Source: G963674665 sp963674665
Lineage (GTDB): Bacteria > Desulfobacterota > Desulfovibrionia > Desulfovibrionales > Desulfovibrionaceae
Assembly (NCBI GenBank): GCA_963674665.2
Contig: CAXXPL010000009.1
Span: 1,302,001 to 1,366,000 of the forward strand
Reading direction: 5' to 3'
Length of the DNA stretch: 64,000 nucleotides
Shown: piece after piece, positions 43,119 through 51,240 of the stretch
How the letters are laid out: every line of letters starts with the position of its first letter
Position numbering within the stretch: position 1 is the first letter of the stretch
Made by a program: the position numbers and the translations under genes
Notes under the pieces: model-generated
The model's database searches: none
What the model was told of the DNA's origin: nothing
What the model saw: only the letters and a program-made list of their open reading frames with translations

Positions 43119-45035
43119 ATGAACCAGTCCGGCGCCCTGGACGCCCTGTTGCAGGAGGAGCGTGTCTTTCGCCCCCTGCCTACCATGCTGGCCGGTGCCA
43201 ACGTAAGCCCCAACGCACTGGAGGAGGCTTACGAGGCCGCGGGCAAGGACTACCTCTCCTACTGGGAGGAGGCCGCTGAGGAACTGGATTGGTTCAAGAA
43301 GTGGGAGCGCGTGCTCGACTACTCCAACCCACCGTTCTTCAAATGGTTCACCGGCGCCAAGTGCAACATCGTGTACAACGCCCTGGACCGGCACATCGAG
43401 ACAGTGAACAAGAACCGCCTGGCCCTCATCTGGGAAGGGGAGCCGGGGGACACCCGCAGCCTCACCTACTATGACCTGTACCGCGCCGTGAACCGCTTTG
43501 CCAACGCCCTGCGTACCCAGGGCATCCAGAAGGGCGACCGGGTCATCGTGTACATGCCCCCCTTGCCCGAGACCGTCATCGCCATGCTGGCCATCGCCAA
43601 GATCGGCGCCGTGCACAGCGCGGTGTTCCCGGGGTTCTCGGCCAAGGCCCTGCGTGACAGGATCATCGACGCCCAGGCCAAGATGGTCATCACCGTGGAT
43701 GGCTTCTACCGCAACGGTCAGGTGGTGCACCTCAAGAGCGTGGTGGACGAGAGCCTGGTGCAGATCTGCGAGAACTGCGCCGAGACCGTGGTGGTGGTCC
43801 ACCGCGCAAACGTTGAAGTGGACATGATGGAGCCCAGGGACGTCTGGTACCAGGACCTGGTACGCAACGAACGCCCCGAATCCGCCACCGAGGTCATGGA
43901 CAGCGAGGATATGCTGTTCCTGCTGCACACCTCGGGCGCAACGGGCAAGCCCAAGGGCGTGATTCACACCCACGGCGGCTACATGGTGGGCATCAACAGA
44001 ACCCTGAACTGGGTCTTCGACATCAAGCCCACTGACATTTTCTTCTGCACCGCGGACGCGGCCTGGATCACCGGGCACAGCTACGTGGTCTACGGCCCCC
44101 TCATCGCCGGCACCACCACCATGATGTACGAGGGGCACCCCCTGTACCCCCAGGCCGACAGAATGTGGAGCATGGTGGAGCGCTGGGGCATCACCATCTT
44201 CTACACCGTGCCCACCCTGGTGCGCATGCTCATGCGTTTCGGCAAGGAGTACCTCAAGAGCCACGACCTCTCCAGCCTCAGGCTGCTGGGCAGCGTGGGC
44301 GAGCCCATGAACCCCGAGGCCTGGGTCTGGCTGCACAAGTACATCGGCCGGGGGCTGTGCCCCATCATGGATACCTGGTGGCAGACAGAGACGGGTATGT
44401 TCATGGTCAGCCCCCTGCCCATCTCCATGCTCAAGCCCGGCTCAGTGAACAAGGCCCTGCCCGGCATCGAGGTGGATGTGCTGGACGAGGAGGGCAACTC
44501 CGTGCCCCCGGGCAAGGGGGGGCTTTTGGTGGTCAAGAAGCCCTGGCCCGCCATGCTTCGCGGCGTGTACAACGACGACGAACGCTACGTGAAGAACTAC
44601 TGGAGCAAGTTCCCGGGCTACTACCTGGCCGGAGACGTGGCCCGCAAGGACGAGGACGGGTACATCTGGATGCAGGGGCGCGCCGACGATGTCCTGAACA
44701 TCGGCGGCCACCGCATCGGCACCGCGGAGCTGGAGAGCGCATTCGTGGCGCACAAGGCCGTGGCCGAGGCCGCGGTCATCGGCATCCCGGACAAGATCAA
44801 GGGTGAAGTGGCCAAGGGCTTCGTGATCCTGAACAAGAACTTTGAGCCCGGAAATATGCTCATCAAGGAACTCATCGGACACATGCGCCGCGAACTCGGG
44901 CCAGTGGCCGTGATCAAGACCATCGAGTTCGTGGACAGCCTCCCCCGCACCAGAAGCGGCAAGATCGTCCGGCGTATCCTCAAGGCCCAGGAACTGGGAC
45001 AGGAAGTGGGTGACACATCCACACTGGACGATTAG
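43119..45035 (+). CDS. acs: Acetyl-CoA synthetase (AMP-forming)
   Basis: A 638-residue adenylate-forming enzyme that activates acetate to acetyl-CoA. The P-loop-like motif reads SGATGKPKG (Ala in place of the common Ser), with further core motifs DTWWQTETGMFMVSP, YLAGDVARKDEDGY and the C-terminal PRTRSGKIVRRILKA carrying the acetylatable catalytic lysine. The start at 43119 follows AGGAGG at 5 bases; an upstream in-frame ATG lacks one. The family also includes propionyl- and other acyl-CoA synthetases, so acetate is the best but not the only candidate. Confidence 0.93.
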   Translation: MNQSGALDALLQEERVFRPLPTMLAGANVSPNALEEAYEAAGKDYLSYWEEAAEELDWFKKWERVLDYSNPPFFKWFTGAKCNIVYNALDRHIETVNKNRLALIWEGEPGDTRSLTYYDLYRAVNRFANALRTQGIQKGDRVIVYMPPLPETVIAMLAIAKIGAVHSAVFPGFSAKALRDRIIDAQAKMVITVDGFYRNGQVVHLKSVVDESLVQICENCAETVVVVHRANVEVDMMEPRDVWYQDLVRNERPESATEVMDSEDMLFLLHTSGATGKPKGVIHTHGGYMVGINRTLNWVFDIKPTDIFFCTADAAWITGHSYVVYGPLIAGTTTMMYEGHPLYPQADRMWSMVERWGITIFYTVPTLVRMLMRFGKEYLKSHDLSSLRLLGSVGEPMNPEAWVWLHKYIGRGLCPIMDTWWQTETGMFMVSPLPISMLKPGSVNKALPGIEVDVLDEEGNSVPPGKGGLLVVKKPWPAMLRGVYNDDERYVKNYWSKFPGYYLAGDVARKDEDGYIWMQGRADDVLNIGGHRIGTAELESAFVAHKAVAEAAVIGIPDKIKGEVAKGFVILNKNFEPGNMLIKELIGHMRRELGPVAVIKTIEFVDSLPRTRSGKIVRRILKAQELGQEVGDTSTLDD

Positions 45036-45036
45036 G

Positions 45037-45161
45037 GAAGCACTGCATAATTGCCCGTTGGCTTTGTTGCCGCGAAAAAGGCAAGCCTTCGTGTATGTTC
45101 AACTACACGTCGGCCTTTCCTTTTCCTAGCGCCCCGCCAGCAAACAATTCTGCGGCGCTTC
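45037..45161 (+). repeat. Long imperfect palindrome directly after acs
   Basis: About 50-base arms: GAAGCACTGCATAATTGCC... on the left pairs with ...GGCGGGGCGC... and GAATTGTTTGCTGGC on the reverse of the right arm, with a perfect inner hairpin CGTGTA / TACACG (45090-45109). It begins two bases after the acs stop codon. It would form a large RNA hairpin at the 3' end of the acs transcript; the sequence looks like a dispersed repeat, but no second copy is in the window. Confidence 0.55.
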
Positions 45162-45460
45162 TTTGGGAAAAGGAAAAAGTGGGAAGACAGGGGAAGAAAT
45201 CTCCTGTGGGAACCCTTTCTGCAGAAATGGTCCCACCGACCCCCCAAAAAGACTCCTGGTATAGGCAAGGCGGAACAATTCCGGACCATTCGGTGTGAAA
45301 TCATTCATGCTTGCCGCTATTCACCCAAGATTACCGTACTATTTCAAAAATTTAACGAGGCGCCCCCTTTTCAATCCGCACAGGGTTGTTACATTTCATG
45401 CGAAAGGCAGGGGCGCGTTACAAGTCTATTGCGGCAAACCATGATAAGCGAGCAGGATCA
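45162..45460. other. Gap between the acs palindrome and the Deg protease gene
   Basis: Contains a diverged family hairpin at 45206-45236 (GTGGGAACCCTTTCTGC / GCAGAAATGGTCCCAC). The rest up to the protease start shows no gene and probably carries the protease promoter. Confidence 0.5.
45206..45236 (+). terminator. Diverged GC-rich hairpin of the dispersed family, copy 6
   Basis: Arms GTGGGAACC and GGTCCCAC with inner TTTCTGCAGAAA; followed by CGACCCCCCAAAAA, the family tail. Plus-strand orientation, downstream of acs. Confidence 0.6.
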
Positions 45461-46897
45461 ATGAACCATCCAGCATGTATCCATAATGAATTCGGGAAGG
45501 GGGGGCCGAGGGGAGAACCTTTTCATGAAGCGGTTTCCCCTTGGCAAGCCTTTATTCTGCTGTTTCTATCTTTCCTTTCCGTTTTTCTTCTCACCGCACC
45601 CGAGGCCCGGGCCTGGGGCTCGGACAAGGACGTGCGCGTCACTCCGGTGGTCAAGGCGGTGAAGGCCGTGGGGCCCGCGGTGGTGAACATCACCACCGCC
45701 ACCAGGGTGCAGAGCAGGGGGAGCGAGCTGGACGACGTGTTCAGCCCCTTGTTTCAGCGCTTTTTCAACCTGCCGCTGCAACGCCCCCGCGAGCGCGAGT
45801 ACAAGAGCCTGGGGTCCGGTGTGATCATTGACGGCAAGCGAGCCCTGGTGCTGACCAACGCCCACGTCATCTCCGGCGCCGGCACCATCAAGGCGCGGCT
45901 CAGCGACGGTCGGGAGTTCACGGCCGAGTTGGTGGGCGCGGGCGCGGACTACGACCTCGCGGTGCTGCATCTCAAGGACGCAAAGGACCTTCCCCAGGCC
46001 GAGATGGGCGATTCCACCGACCTGATGATCGGCGAGACGGTCATCGCCATCGGCAACCCCTACGGCTTCAATCACACCGTGACCACGGGGGTCATCTCCG
46101 CGGTGAACCGCTCCGTCAACACCGATCAGGGCGTGTACAGCGACTTCGTGCAGACCGACGCGGCCATCAATCCGGGCAACAGCGGCGGCCCCCTGGTGAA
46201 TCTGTTGGGGCAGGTCATCGGCATCAACACCGCCATCTATGCCAAGGCCGAGGGCATCGGCTTCGCCATCCCGGTGAGCAAGGCCAAACGGGTGGTGTCG
46301 CAGCTCCTGCACAAGGGCACGGTGAGCGCGGTATGGCTGGGGCTGGCCGGGCAGGATCTGGATCAGCGCCTGGCAGGGTATTTCGGCCTGAACCGCGTCC
46401 ACGGCATGCTTGTCACCGAGGTGTACAATAAAACCAAGGCACAGGACGCGGGCCTGCAGCCCGGGGATCTGGTGCTCTCCATCAACGGCGTGGACATAGA
46501 GGACAAGAGCCATTACCTGCAGCTGCTGCGCAGTTACGTGCAGGGGCAGAAGCTCAAACTCCACGTGCTGCGGCGCGAAAAGCCCATGGACATCACGGTG
46601 GAGGCCGGCGGGTTCGAGAGCAAGAGGGCTCTGACCCTGGCAGCCGAGCGCTGGGGGTTCACCCCGGGCCCCCGCGCGTTGCGCAGGGGCGGATTGACCG
46701 TGGACAAGGTCTACAATGGCTCTCCGGCGCACAACCTGGGACTGGAGCCCGGTGACGTGCTCCTGGCAATCCACGATATCCGCATGCAGACGCCGGAGGA
46801 TTTCGTGCACGCCGTGCAGAACTACCGCATGGACAACAACCTGCTCATGCTGGTGGCGCGTGGCGGCCGCACCTACCATGTTCGCATGTCCCTGTGA
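45461..46897 (+). CDS. Deg/HtrA-family serine protease with two PDZ domains
   Basis: A 478-residue periplasmic protease. After a hydrophobic signal/anchor (AFILLFLSFLSVFLLTA, ending ARA-WGSDK) comes a trypsin-like domain with His (VLTNAHVISG), Asp (DYDLAVLHL) and Ser (INPGNSGGPL), then two PDZ domains (about 285-375 and 390-475). It degrades or refolds misfolded envelope proteins. The ATG at 45461 has AGGA at short spacing; residues about 11-30 are encoded by a diverged copy of the dispersed hairpin, so a start further downstream is possible, but no better one exists before the signal. Confidence 0.93.
   Translation: MNHPACIHNEFGKGGPRGEPFHEAVSPWQAFILLFLSFLSVFLLTAPEARAWGSDKDVRVTPVVKAVKAVGPAVVNITTATRVQSRGSELDDVFSPLFQRFFNLPLQRPREREYKSLGSGVIIDGKRALVLTNAHVISGAGTIKARLSDGREFTAELVGAGADYDLAVLHLKDAKDLPQAEMGDSTDLMIGETVIAIGNPYGFNHTVTTGVISAVNRSVNTDQGVYSDFVQTDAAINPGNSGGPLVNLLGQVIGINTAIYAKAEGIGFAIPVSKAKRVVSQLLHKGTVSAVWLGLAGQDLDQRLAGYFGLNRVHGMLVTEVYNKTKAQDAGLQPGDLVLSINGVDIEDKSHYLQLLRSYVQGQKLKLHVLRREKPMDITVEAGGFESKRALTLAAERWGFTPGPRALRRGGLTVDKVYNGSPAHNLGLEPGDVLLAIHDIRMQTPEDFVHAVQNYRMDNNLLMLVARGGRTYHVRMSL
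45506..45544. repeat. Dispersed hairpin, copy 7, inside the protease 5' coding region
   Basis: Arms CCGAGGGGAGAACC and GGTTTCCCCTTGG around a diverged centre; the upstream GGGAAGGGGGG is the reversed family tail. It encodes residues about 16-28 ahead of the signal core. Confidence 0.55.
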
Positions 46898-46920
46898 ATT
46901 TATGGGAAGGAAGAACTTGT

Positions 46921-46961
46921 TCGAGGGGAAAACCTCTTTGAAAAGAGGTTCTTCCCCTCGA
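46921..46961 (+). terminator. GC-rich hairpin of the dispersed family, copy 8
   Basis: Arms TCGAGGGGAAAACCTCTTT and AAAGAGGTTCTTCCCCTCGA followed by GCACCCCTTTCCAGAAC. It starts 24 bp past the Deg protease stop, in plus orientation. Confidence 0.7.
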
Positions 46962-47017
46962 GCACCCCTTTCCAGAACTTCAATAGGGCACTGTAACAAG
47001 CCAGGATAAAAGACAAA

Positions 47018-47818
47018 ATGCGGAACTCTGGCCAAAATATGATACTCGGGGCCTGCAGCGGCTACACATGGGAGCAGCTCAGGCCTTTTGTGGTTTCCTG
47101 GCAGGGGCGCGCGAACGGCGCCCAACTGGTGCTTTTCGGCCAGGACGTTCACCCCGGGGCTCGGCGGGAGCTCGAATCCCGTGGCGCGCGCCTGGCCCCT
47201 TACGATGGCAGGGGCGTGTCCCACGAGGGCGCGGCCCTGTTGCGCTTCTTCGTGTACAGGGAGTTCCTCGAGTCGCTACGTCACGCCCCCCCGGAGTGCA
47301 TCTGCCTCACCGACGTCAGGGACGTGGTGTTTCAGGCGGATCCGTTCCAGGGGCTGGAGCACCGGGAGTTGTGCTTTTTTCTGGAGGACCGGCCCCAGAC
47401 CATTGGCGCCAACACCCTGAACCGTCACTGGATCATGAAGACCTACGGCCTGAAGACCCTGAAACGCATGGGGGAGTGCACGGTCTCCTGCGTGGGTACG
47501 TGTATCGGAAGATATGAATCGCTGCTGCGGTACGTGCGGGAGATGACCGAGGAGATGAAGAGGCTGCCCCTGTTTTGGGGACTTGATCAGGCGGTGCACA
47601 ACCGCATTGTGCACGAGGGGCTGTTTCCCGAGGCCGAGGTGTTCGAGAACCCCAGCAGGCACGTGATCCAGATGGCCCTCATGCCGAGGGAGGTCATTCA
47701 CGTGAACGCCTCGGGCAGGGTTGCCACGCCGGAAGGGGAGGAGGTGGCCCTGGTGCATCAGTACGACCGTCACGAAGATCTTTGTGAACGCCTGTTCAAG
47801 AGCCTCGGAGTGGAGTGA
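47018..47818 (+). CDS. Putative GT-A-fold glycosyltransferase-like protein
   Basis: A 266-residue soluble protein with no signal or helices. The middle contains a DxxD-like acidic segment after hydrophobic strands (CICLTDVRDVVFQADPF), similar to the nucleotide-sugar/metal site of GT-A enzymes, then ELCFFLEDRPQTIGANTLNRHWI and LFWGLDQAVHNRIVH, the latter resembling the acceptor-side loop of small glycosyltransferases. I recall comparable proteins in polysaccharide loci, but there is no such locus here, so substrate and role are unknown. The ribosome site is weak. Confidence 0.6.
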   Translation: MRNSGQNMILGACSGYTWEQLRPFVVSWQGRANGAQLVLFGQDVHPGARRELESRGARLAPYDGRGVSHEGAALLRFFVYREFLESLRHAPPECICLTDVRDVVFQADPFQGLEHRELCFFLEDRPQTIGANTLNRHWIMKTYGLKTLKRMGECTVSCVGTCIGRYESLLRYVREMTEEMKRLPLFWGLDQAVHNRIVHEGLFPEAEVFENPSRHVIQMALMPREVIHVNASGRVATPEGEEVALVHQYDRHEDLCERLFKSLGVE

Positions 47819-48050
47819 CGACAGGAAAAGGTGAATAATTTCACCATCTGGAATGACTCTATCTATCCGAAATAACGAGATGAAAAAGAAACCTGTCCGG
47901 CCCCGCCCTTGACACGATGCTGTCATGGGGCTATCAGCAGGGCAATCGTAACATGGGATTGTCGACGATTATCGTCTTTGGACGACACGATAACCAAACA
48001 ACACCGGGGCGTACCTGTCGCCTTGGCGAAAACAGTGTGCGGAGGATGCA

Positions 48051-48239
48051 ATGGGTTACACTGTCACTGTGGATACGGACAAGTGTATCGGCGATGGCGA
48101 ATGCGTGGATGTTTGCCCTGTCGAGGTCTATGAGCTTCAGGATGGCAAGGCCGTGGCTGTGAACATGGAGGAGTGCCTCGGGTGCGAATCCTGTGTCGAG
48201 GTGTGCGAGCAGGACGCCATCACTGTCGAAGAGAGCTGA
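48051..48239 (+). CDS. Ferredoxin with a Cys-to-Asp ligand change in cluster 1 (DaFdIII-like)
   Basis: A 62-residue two-cluster ferredoxin. Cluster 2 is normal: CLGCESC plus a later C in CEQDA. Cluster 1 reads CIGDGECVDVCP: the second ligand of the usual CxxCxxCxxxCP is Asp15. This is the arrangement in Desulfovibrio africanus ferredoxin III (from memory, the whole protein is very similar), where the site converts between [3Fe-4S] and [4Fe-4S] and can take other metals. Free-standing gene with GGAGG upstream. It likely carries electrons for low-potential enzymes such as pyruvate:ferredoxin oxidoreductase. Confidence 0.95.
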   Translation: MGYTVTVDTDKCIGDGECVDVCPVEVYELQDGKAVAVNMEECLGCESCVEVCEQDAITVEES

Positions 48240-48554
48240 TCTCTCATCCCGGTCTCTTTTTGCGCCGTGTCAGGATCGCGGGAACGCCCCTGGCACGGCG
48301 TTCTTGTATCCCACGGCGGGCGCGTGCGGGCTGGGGTTGCCCGGGCCCTTTTGGGACAGCCGTCCTGCACTTGCGCTTGGCAAGCGGTTCCCCCCTTTGT
48401 GTTTTTCAGTGGACGCCGGGGGCTGACAACTTGCAAGTTCGGTATTAGTTCCTCAAATACCTCGTGCCCGCACCCTAGTCCGGTCCCTGTCCGGGACCTC
48501 CCTTTTCGCAGGCATCGCGGTGAGTTGAGCATAAAAAATCTCAAGGAGCAGCCC
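48240..48554. other. Gap after the ferredoxin gene
   Basis: Contains the ferredoxin terminator at 48262-48306 and the promoter region of the next operon (48310-48540). No gene is supported, although frames stay open on the plus strand. Confidence 0.5.
48262..48306 (+). terminator. Terminator-like hairpin after ferredoxin
   Basis: CGCCGTGTCAGG at 48263-48274 pairs with CCTGGCACGGCG at 48289-48300 (one G-U type mismatch) and is followed by TTCTTGT. Confidence 0.75.
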
Positions 48555-49379
48555 ATGCAGTTGGATTTTTCCAAATTCTTCGAAGAATATGAGAAAATCT
48601 TGCAGGAAGTGGACGCGGTGTTCGAGCGCGTGCGTCAGCAGCACCCCGAGGAAGTCGCCTGTGTCGAGGGGTGCAGCGATTGCTGCCACGCCATGTTCGA
48701 CCTGAGCCTCATCGAGGCCCTGTACCTGAACCACCATTTGTACGAGCATTTCTCCCCCATGGACCGCGACGCAGTCCTGAACCGCGCGGACACGGCCGAT
48801 CGCGAGGCCTACAAGCTCAAACGCCAGATCTTCAAGGCCAGCGAAGAGGGGCAGACCGCCAGTCAGATCCTGGAGCAGGTTTCCAAGATGCGCGTGCGCT
48901 GCCCGTTGCTCAACAACGAGGACAAGTGCGACCTGTACGAGTACCGTCCGGTCACCTGCAGGCTCTATGGCATCCCCATGGCCATAGGCAGCGAGTCCCA
49001 CACCTGTGGCCGCTCCGGCTTCGATCCGGGCAAGAGCTACGTCACCGTGCGCATGGACAAGATCCAGGACCGGCTGCTGCTGCTGAGCCAGGAGCTGGTG
49101 CAGAGCATCCCCACCAGGCACACCCAGCTCAACGAGGTGCTGGTGCCGGTGTCCATGGCGCTGCTGAACAAGTACGACAACGAATACCTGGGCATTGTGG
49201 AGGGCGAGTCCTGCGGTCACATGCAGACCTTTGTGGTCGGTGGCACCCAGGAGGAGCGCGATGCTGACGCCAATGAGCTGAAGATGGCCGATTGCGGCTC
49301 CTGCGCCAGCGCGTCCAGCTGCAACCAGGCGGGCACCGGCGAGTGCCCCAGCCAGTCCGGGAGAGAGGAGAAGGCCTGA
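48555..49379 (+). CDS. YkgJ-type Fe-S/zinc cysteine-cluster protein
   Basis: A 274-residue protein with the YkgJ/UPF0153 signature: CVEGCSDCCHAMFDLSLIEA near residue 33-50 and CPLLNNEDKCDLYEYRPVTCRLYG at about 116-139. These cysteines form a cluster site in this family, whose biochemical role is mostly unknown. The C-terminal 40 residues are again Cys-rich (CGSCASASSCNQAGTGEC), which is not usual for the family. First gene of a tight four-gene plus-strand operon; its stop overlaps the next start (TGATG). The start has AAGGAG. Confidence 0.8.
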   Translation: MQLDFSKFFEEYEKILQEVDAVFERVRQQHPEEVACVEGCSDCCHAMFDLSLIEALYLNHHLYEHFSPMDRDAVLNRADTADREAYKLKRQIFKASEEGQTASQILEQVSKMRVRCPLLNNEDKCDLYEYRPVTCRLYGIPMAIGSESHTCGRSGFDPGKSYVTVRMDKIQDRLLLLSQELVQSIPTRHTQLNEVLVPVSMALLNKYDNEYLGIVEGESCGHMQTFVVGGTQEERDADANELKMADCGSCASASSCNQAGTGECPSQSGREEKA

Positions 49380-49738
49380 TGTCCGAGCTGACCCCTGAAC
49401 AGGAGGCCATGAAACAGGCCATATGGGACAGGATGTCCCCGCGCCGCAAGAAGTTCGTGGAGCGCATGGGTGGTTACGAGACCTGGGACCCCTTTCAGGA
49501 ACCCAAAGACCCCATAGACATCCGCAAGGACCCCACAAGGCGTACCGCGACCCAGCTCATGCACGAGTTCCGGGCCTCCCTGCCCAAGGACAAGAAGTAC
49601 TCCGAGGCTTTTCACAGGGGGGCGCAGGAAATCGCCTTTGGCTTGATGACCGAGCAGGACCGCTTCGAAGGCATGTACGAGTTCAGCTCTTGGTATTATA
49701 AATTGATGAAAAAGGAAGGGCTTATCAATGACGATTGA
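49379..49738 (+). CDS. Uncharacterised small soluble protein of the YkgJ operon
   Basis: A 119-residue hydrophilic protein, probably helical, rich in Met/Arg/Lys and aromatic residues (ERMGGYETWDPFQEPKDPI, FEGMYEFSSWYYKLMKKEG). No family recognised. Its start overlaps the YkgJ-type stop and its end overlaps the TPR gene by 11 bp, so it is translationally locked into the operon. Confidence 0.75.
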   Translation: MSELTPEQEAMKQAIWDRMSPRRKKFVERMGGYETWDPFQEPKDPIDIRKDPTRRTATQLMHEFRASLPKDKKYSEAFHRGAQEIAFGLMTEQDRFEGMYEFSSWYYKLMKKEGLINDD

Positions 49739-50366
49739 GACCGCCGACAAAATGCAACGTCTGGAGCAGCGCATCGAGGAACTCAAGGCCAGCCTGCAGA
49801 AGAATGCGGAATGCGGCAACACGCACTACAATCTCGGCGTGGCCTACCTGGGCAAGCGTGAATTCCGCGATGCCGAGGCCCACTTCCGCGAGGCCATCAC
49901 CCACTCCCCGAAGATGGTGGAGGCCTATGTGCAGCTCGGCGGCATCGCCATGCAGCGCGGCGACCTGGAAGGCTGCCTGAACTTCAACTATCAGGCCACA
50001 GAGCTCCGCCCCATGTTCGCAACTCCCTGGGGCAACATCGGCTTCGTGCTGCTGCAGCAGGGGGAGTTCGGCAAGGCCGCCAAGGTGCTTGAAAAGGCCG
50101 TGAAGATCGACCCCGAGTTCATCCAGGCCATTGCCAACCTGGGCAGCGCCTACCTGGGCGAGGGCGATCTGGAGCGCTGCATCGCCACGTCCCTCAAGGC
50201 CGTGGAAAAGGAGCCCATGTTCGGCCCGGCCTACAACAACCTGGCCCTGGCCTATCTGGAGAGCGGGGACAAGGAAAAGGCCATCGAGTATTTCGACAAG
50301 GCGGTGTCCACGGGATTCGAGCCGCACCCGGCTTTTGCCCAGGAGATCGAGGGACTGCGCGGGTAA
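49728..50366 (+). CDS. Tetratricopeptide-repeat protein
   Basis: A 212-residue protein with a short N-terminal coiled coil (MQRLEQRIEELKASLQ) and about five TPR units from residue 32 on (NTHYNLGVAYLGKREFRDAE, AYVQLGGIAMQRGDLEG, PWGNIGFVLLQQGEFGKAAKVL, AIANLGSAYLGEGDLERC, AYNNLALAYLESGDKEKAIEYF). No signal or membrane segment, so a cytoplasmic scaffold. It overlaps the previous gene by 11 bp. Function in this operon unknown. Confidence 0.9.
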   Translation: MTIETADKMQRLEQRIEELKASLQKNAECGNTHYNLGVAYLGKREFRDAEAHFREAITHSPKMVEAYVQLGGIAMQRGDLEGCLNFNYQATELRPMFATPWGNIGFVLLQQGEFGKAAKVLEKAVKIDPEFIQAIANLGSAYLGEGDLERCIATSLKAVEKEPMFGPAYNNLALAYLESGDKEKAIEYFDKAVSTGFEPHPAFAQEIEGLRG

Positions 50367-50429
50367 CCGCAATGCTCCTCGCAGTTTGCCGGAGTTCAGG
50401 GAGCCGCAAAGTCCGGAGGTGGGTTTGAC

Positions 50430-51134
50430 ATGTCCGATTTCAGAAGACTCAAGATGGAGCTCAAGCAGGACCTGCTGGCTCCGGACTGGCAGGACAGGCT
50501 CGCGTCCCTGGAGCAGCACCCCCCGGCTCGTTTGGTGGGGCCGCTTTTCTCCTTCCTGCTGCACGACGGGGAGCTGAAGTGGCACAGCGTCACGGCCCTG
50601 GGCCTGGCCATCGCCCGCATGGCAGAGGAGCGCCTGGAAGACGCCCGCGTGGTCATGCGCCGCTGCATCTGGAACATGAGCGAGGAGTCCGGCAACCTCG
50701 GCTGGGGCATGCCCGAGACCATGGGCGAGATTCTGGCCCGGCACGGGAAACTGGCCCAGGAGTACAACCGCCTGCTCATCTCCTACATCTGGGAGACAGG
50801 CAGGGAAGACAACTTCATCGAACACCCCCCATTGCGGCGCGGTGGATACTGGGGCGTGGCCCGGCTCGCGCAGGTCCGGCCCGAACTGGCCGCCACCGCC
50901 GCCGTGGCCTTCCGCCAGGGGCTGCAACACCCGGGCGACTCCGGCGAGAACCCGGACCCGGCCATCAGAGGCTTGGCAGCCTGGGGCGCGGGGCTGCTCG
51001 AGGACGCCGAAGCCCGCCCCTTGCTGGAAAAACTCCAACACGACCAGGAGGAACTGCCCCTGTACCTGGAGCGGGAGCTGAAAACCGTCACTGTCGCGGA
51101 GCTGGCGACCCAGGCCCTGGAGCGGATCGGCTAG
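50430..51134 (+). CDS. HEAT-like helical-repeat protein
   Basis: A 234-residue soluble protein made mostly of amphipathic helices, resembling DVU-type HEAT-repeat or PBS-lyase-like proteins (LFSFLLHDGELKWHSVTALGLAIARM, YWGVARLAQVRPELA, IRGLAAWGAGLLEDAE). Segment NMSEESGNLGWGMPETMGEI and NFIEHPPLRRGGYWGV look conserved. I cannot assign a function. Last gene of the YkgJ operon, 63 bp after the TPR gene; a family hairpin follows. Confidence 0.7.
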   Translation: MSDFRRLKMELKQDLLAPDWQDRLASLEQHPPARLVGPLFSFLLHDGELKWHSVTALGLAIARMAEERLEDARVVMRRCIWNMSEESGNLGWGMPETMGEILARHGKLAQEYNRLLISYIWETGREDNFIEHPPLRRGGYWGVARLAQVRPELAATAAVAFRQGLQHPGDSGENPDPAIRGLAAWGAGLLEDAEARPLLEKLQHDQEELPLYLERELKTVTVAELATQALERIG

Positions 51135-51162
51135 AGAAAGAAACACAGAAAAAGAAGAATTT

Positions 51163-51201
51163 CCGGGGGGAACCCTTTTTGAAAAAAGGGCTTCCCCCCG
51201 G
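51163..51201 (+). terminator. GC-rich hairpin of the dispersed family, copy 9
   Basis: Arms CCGGGGGGAACCCTTTTTT and AAAAAAGGGCTTCCCCCCGG followed by TCCCCCCTCCCAAAAATT. It marks the 3' end of the YkgJ operon in plus orientation. Confidence 0.75.
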
Positions 51202-51240
51202 TCCCCCCTCCCAAAAATTTCATTAATCAGACCTTGTTCC

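Noticed and set aside
45051..45464. Plus-strand frame of 137 codons after acs
   Set aside because: It is made of the long palindrome and a family hairpin, not protein-coding sequence.
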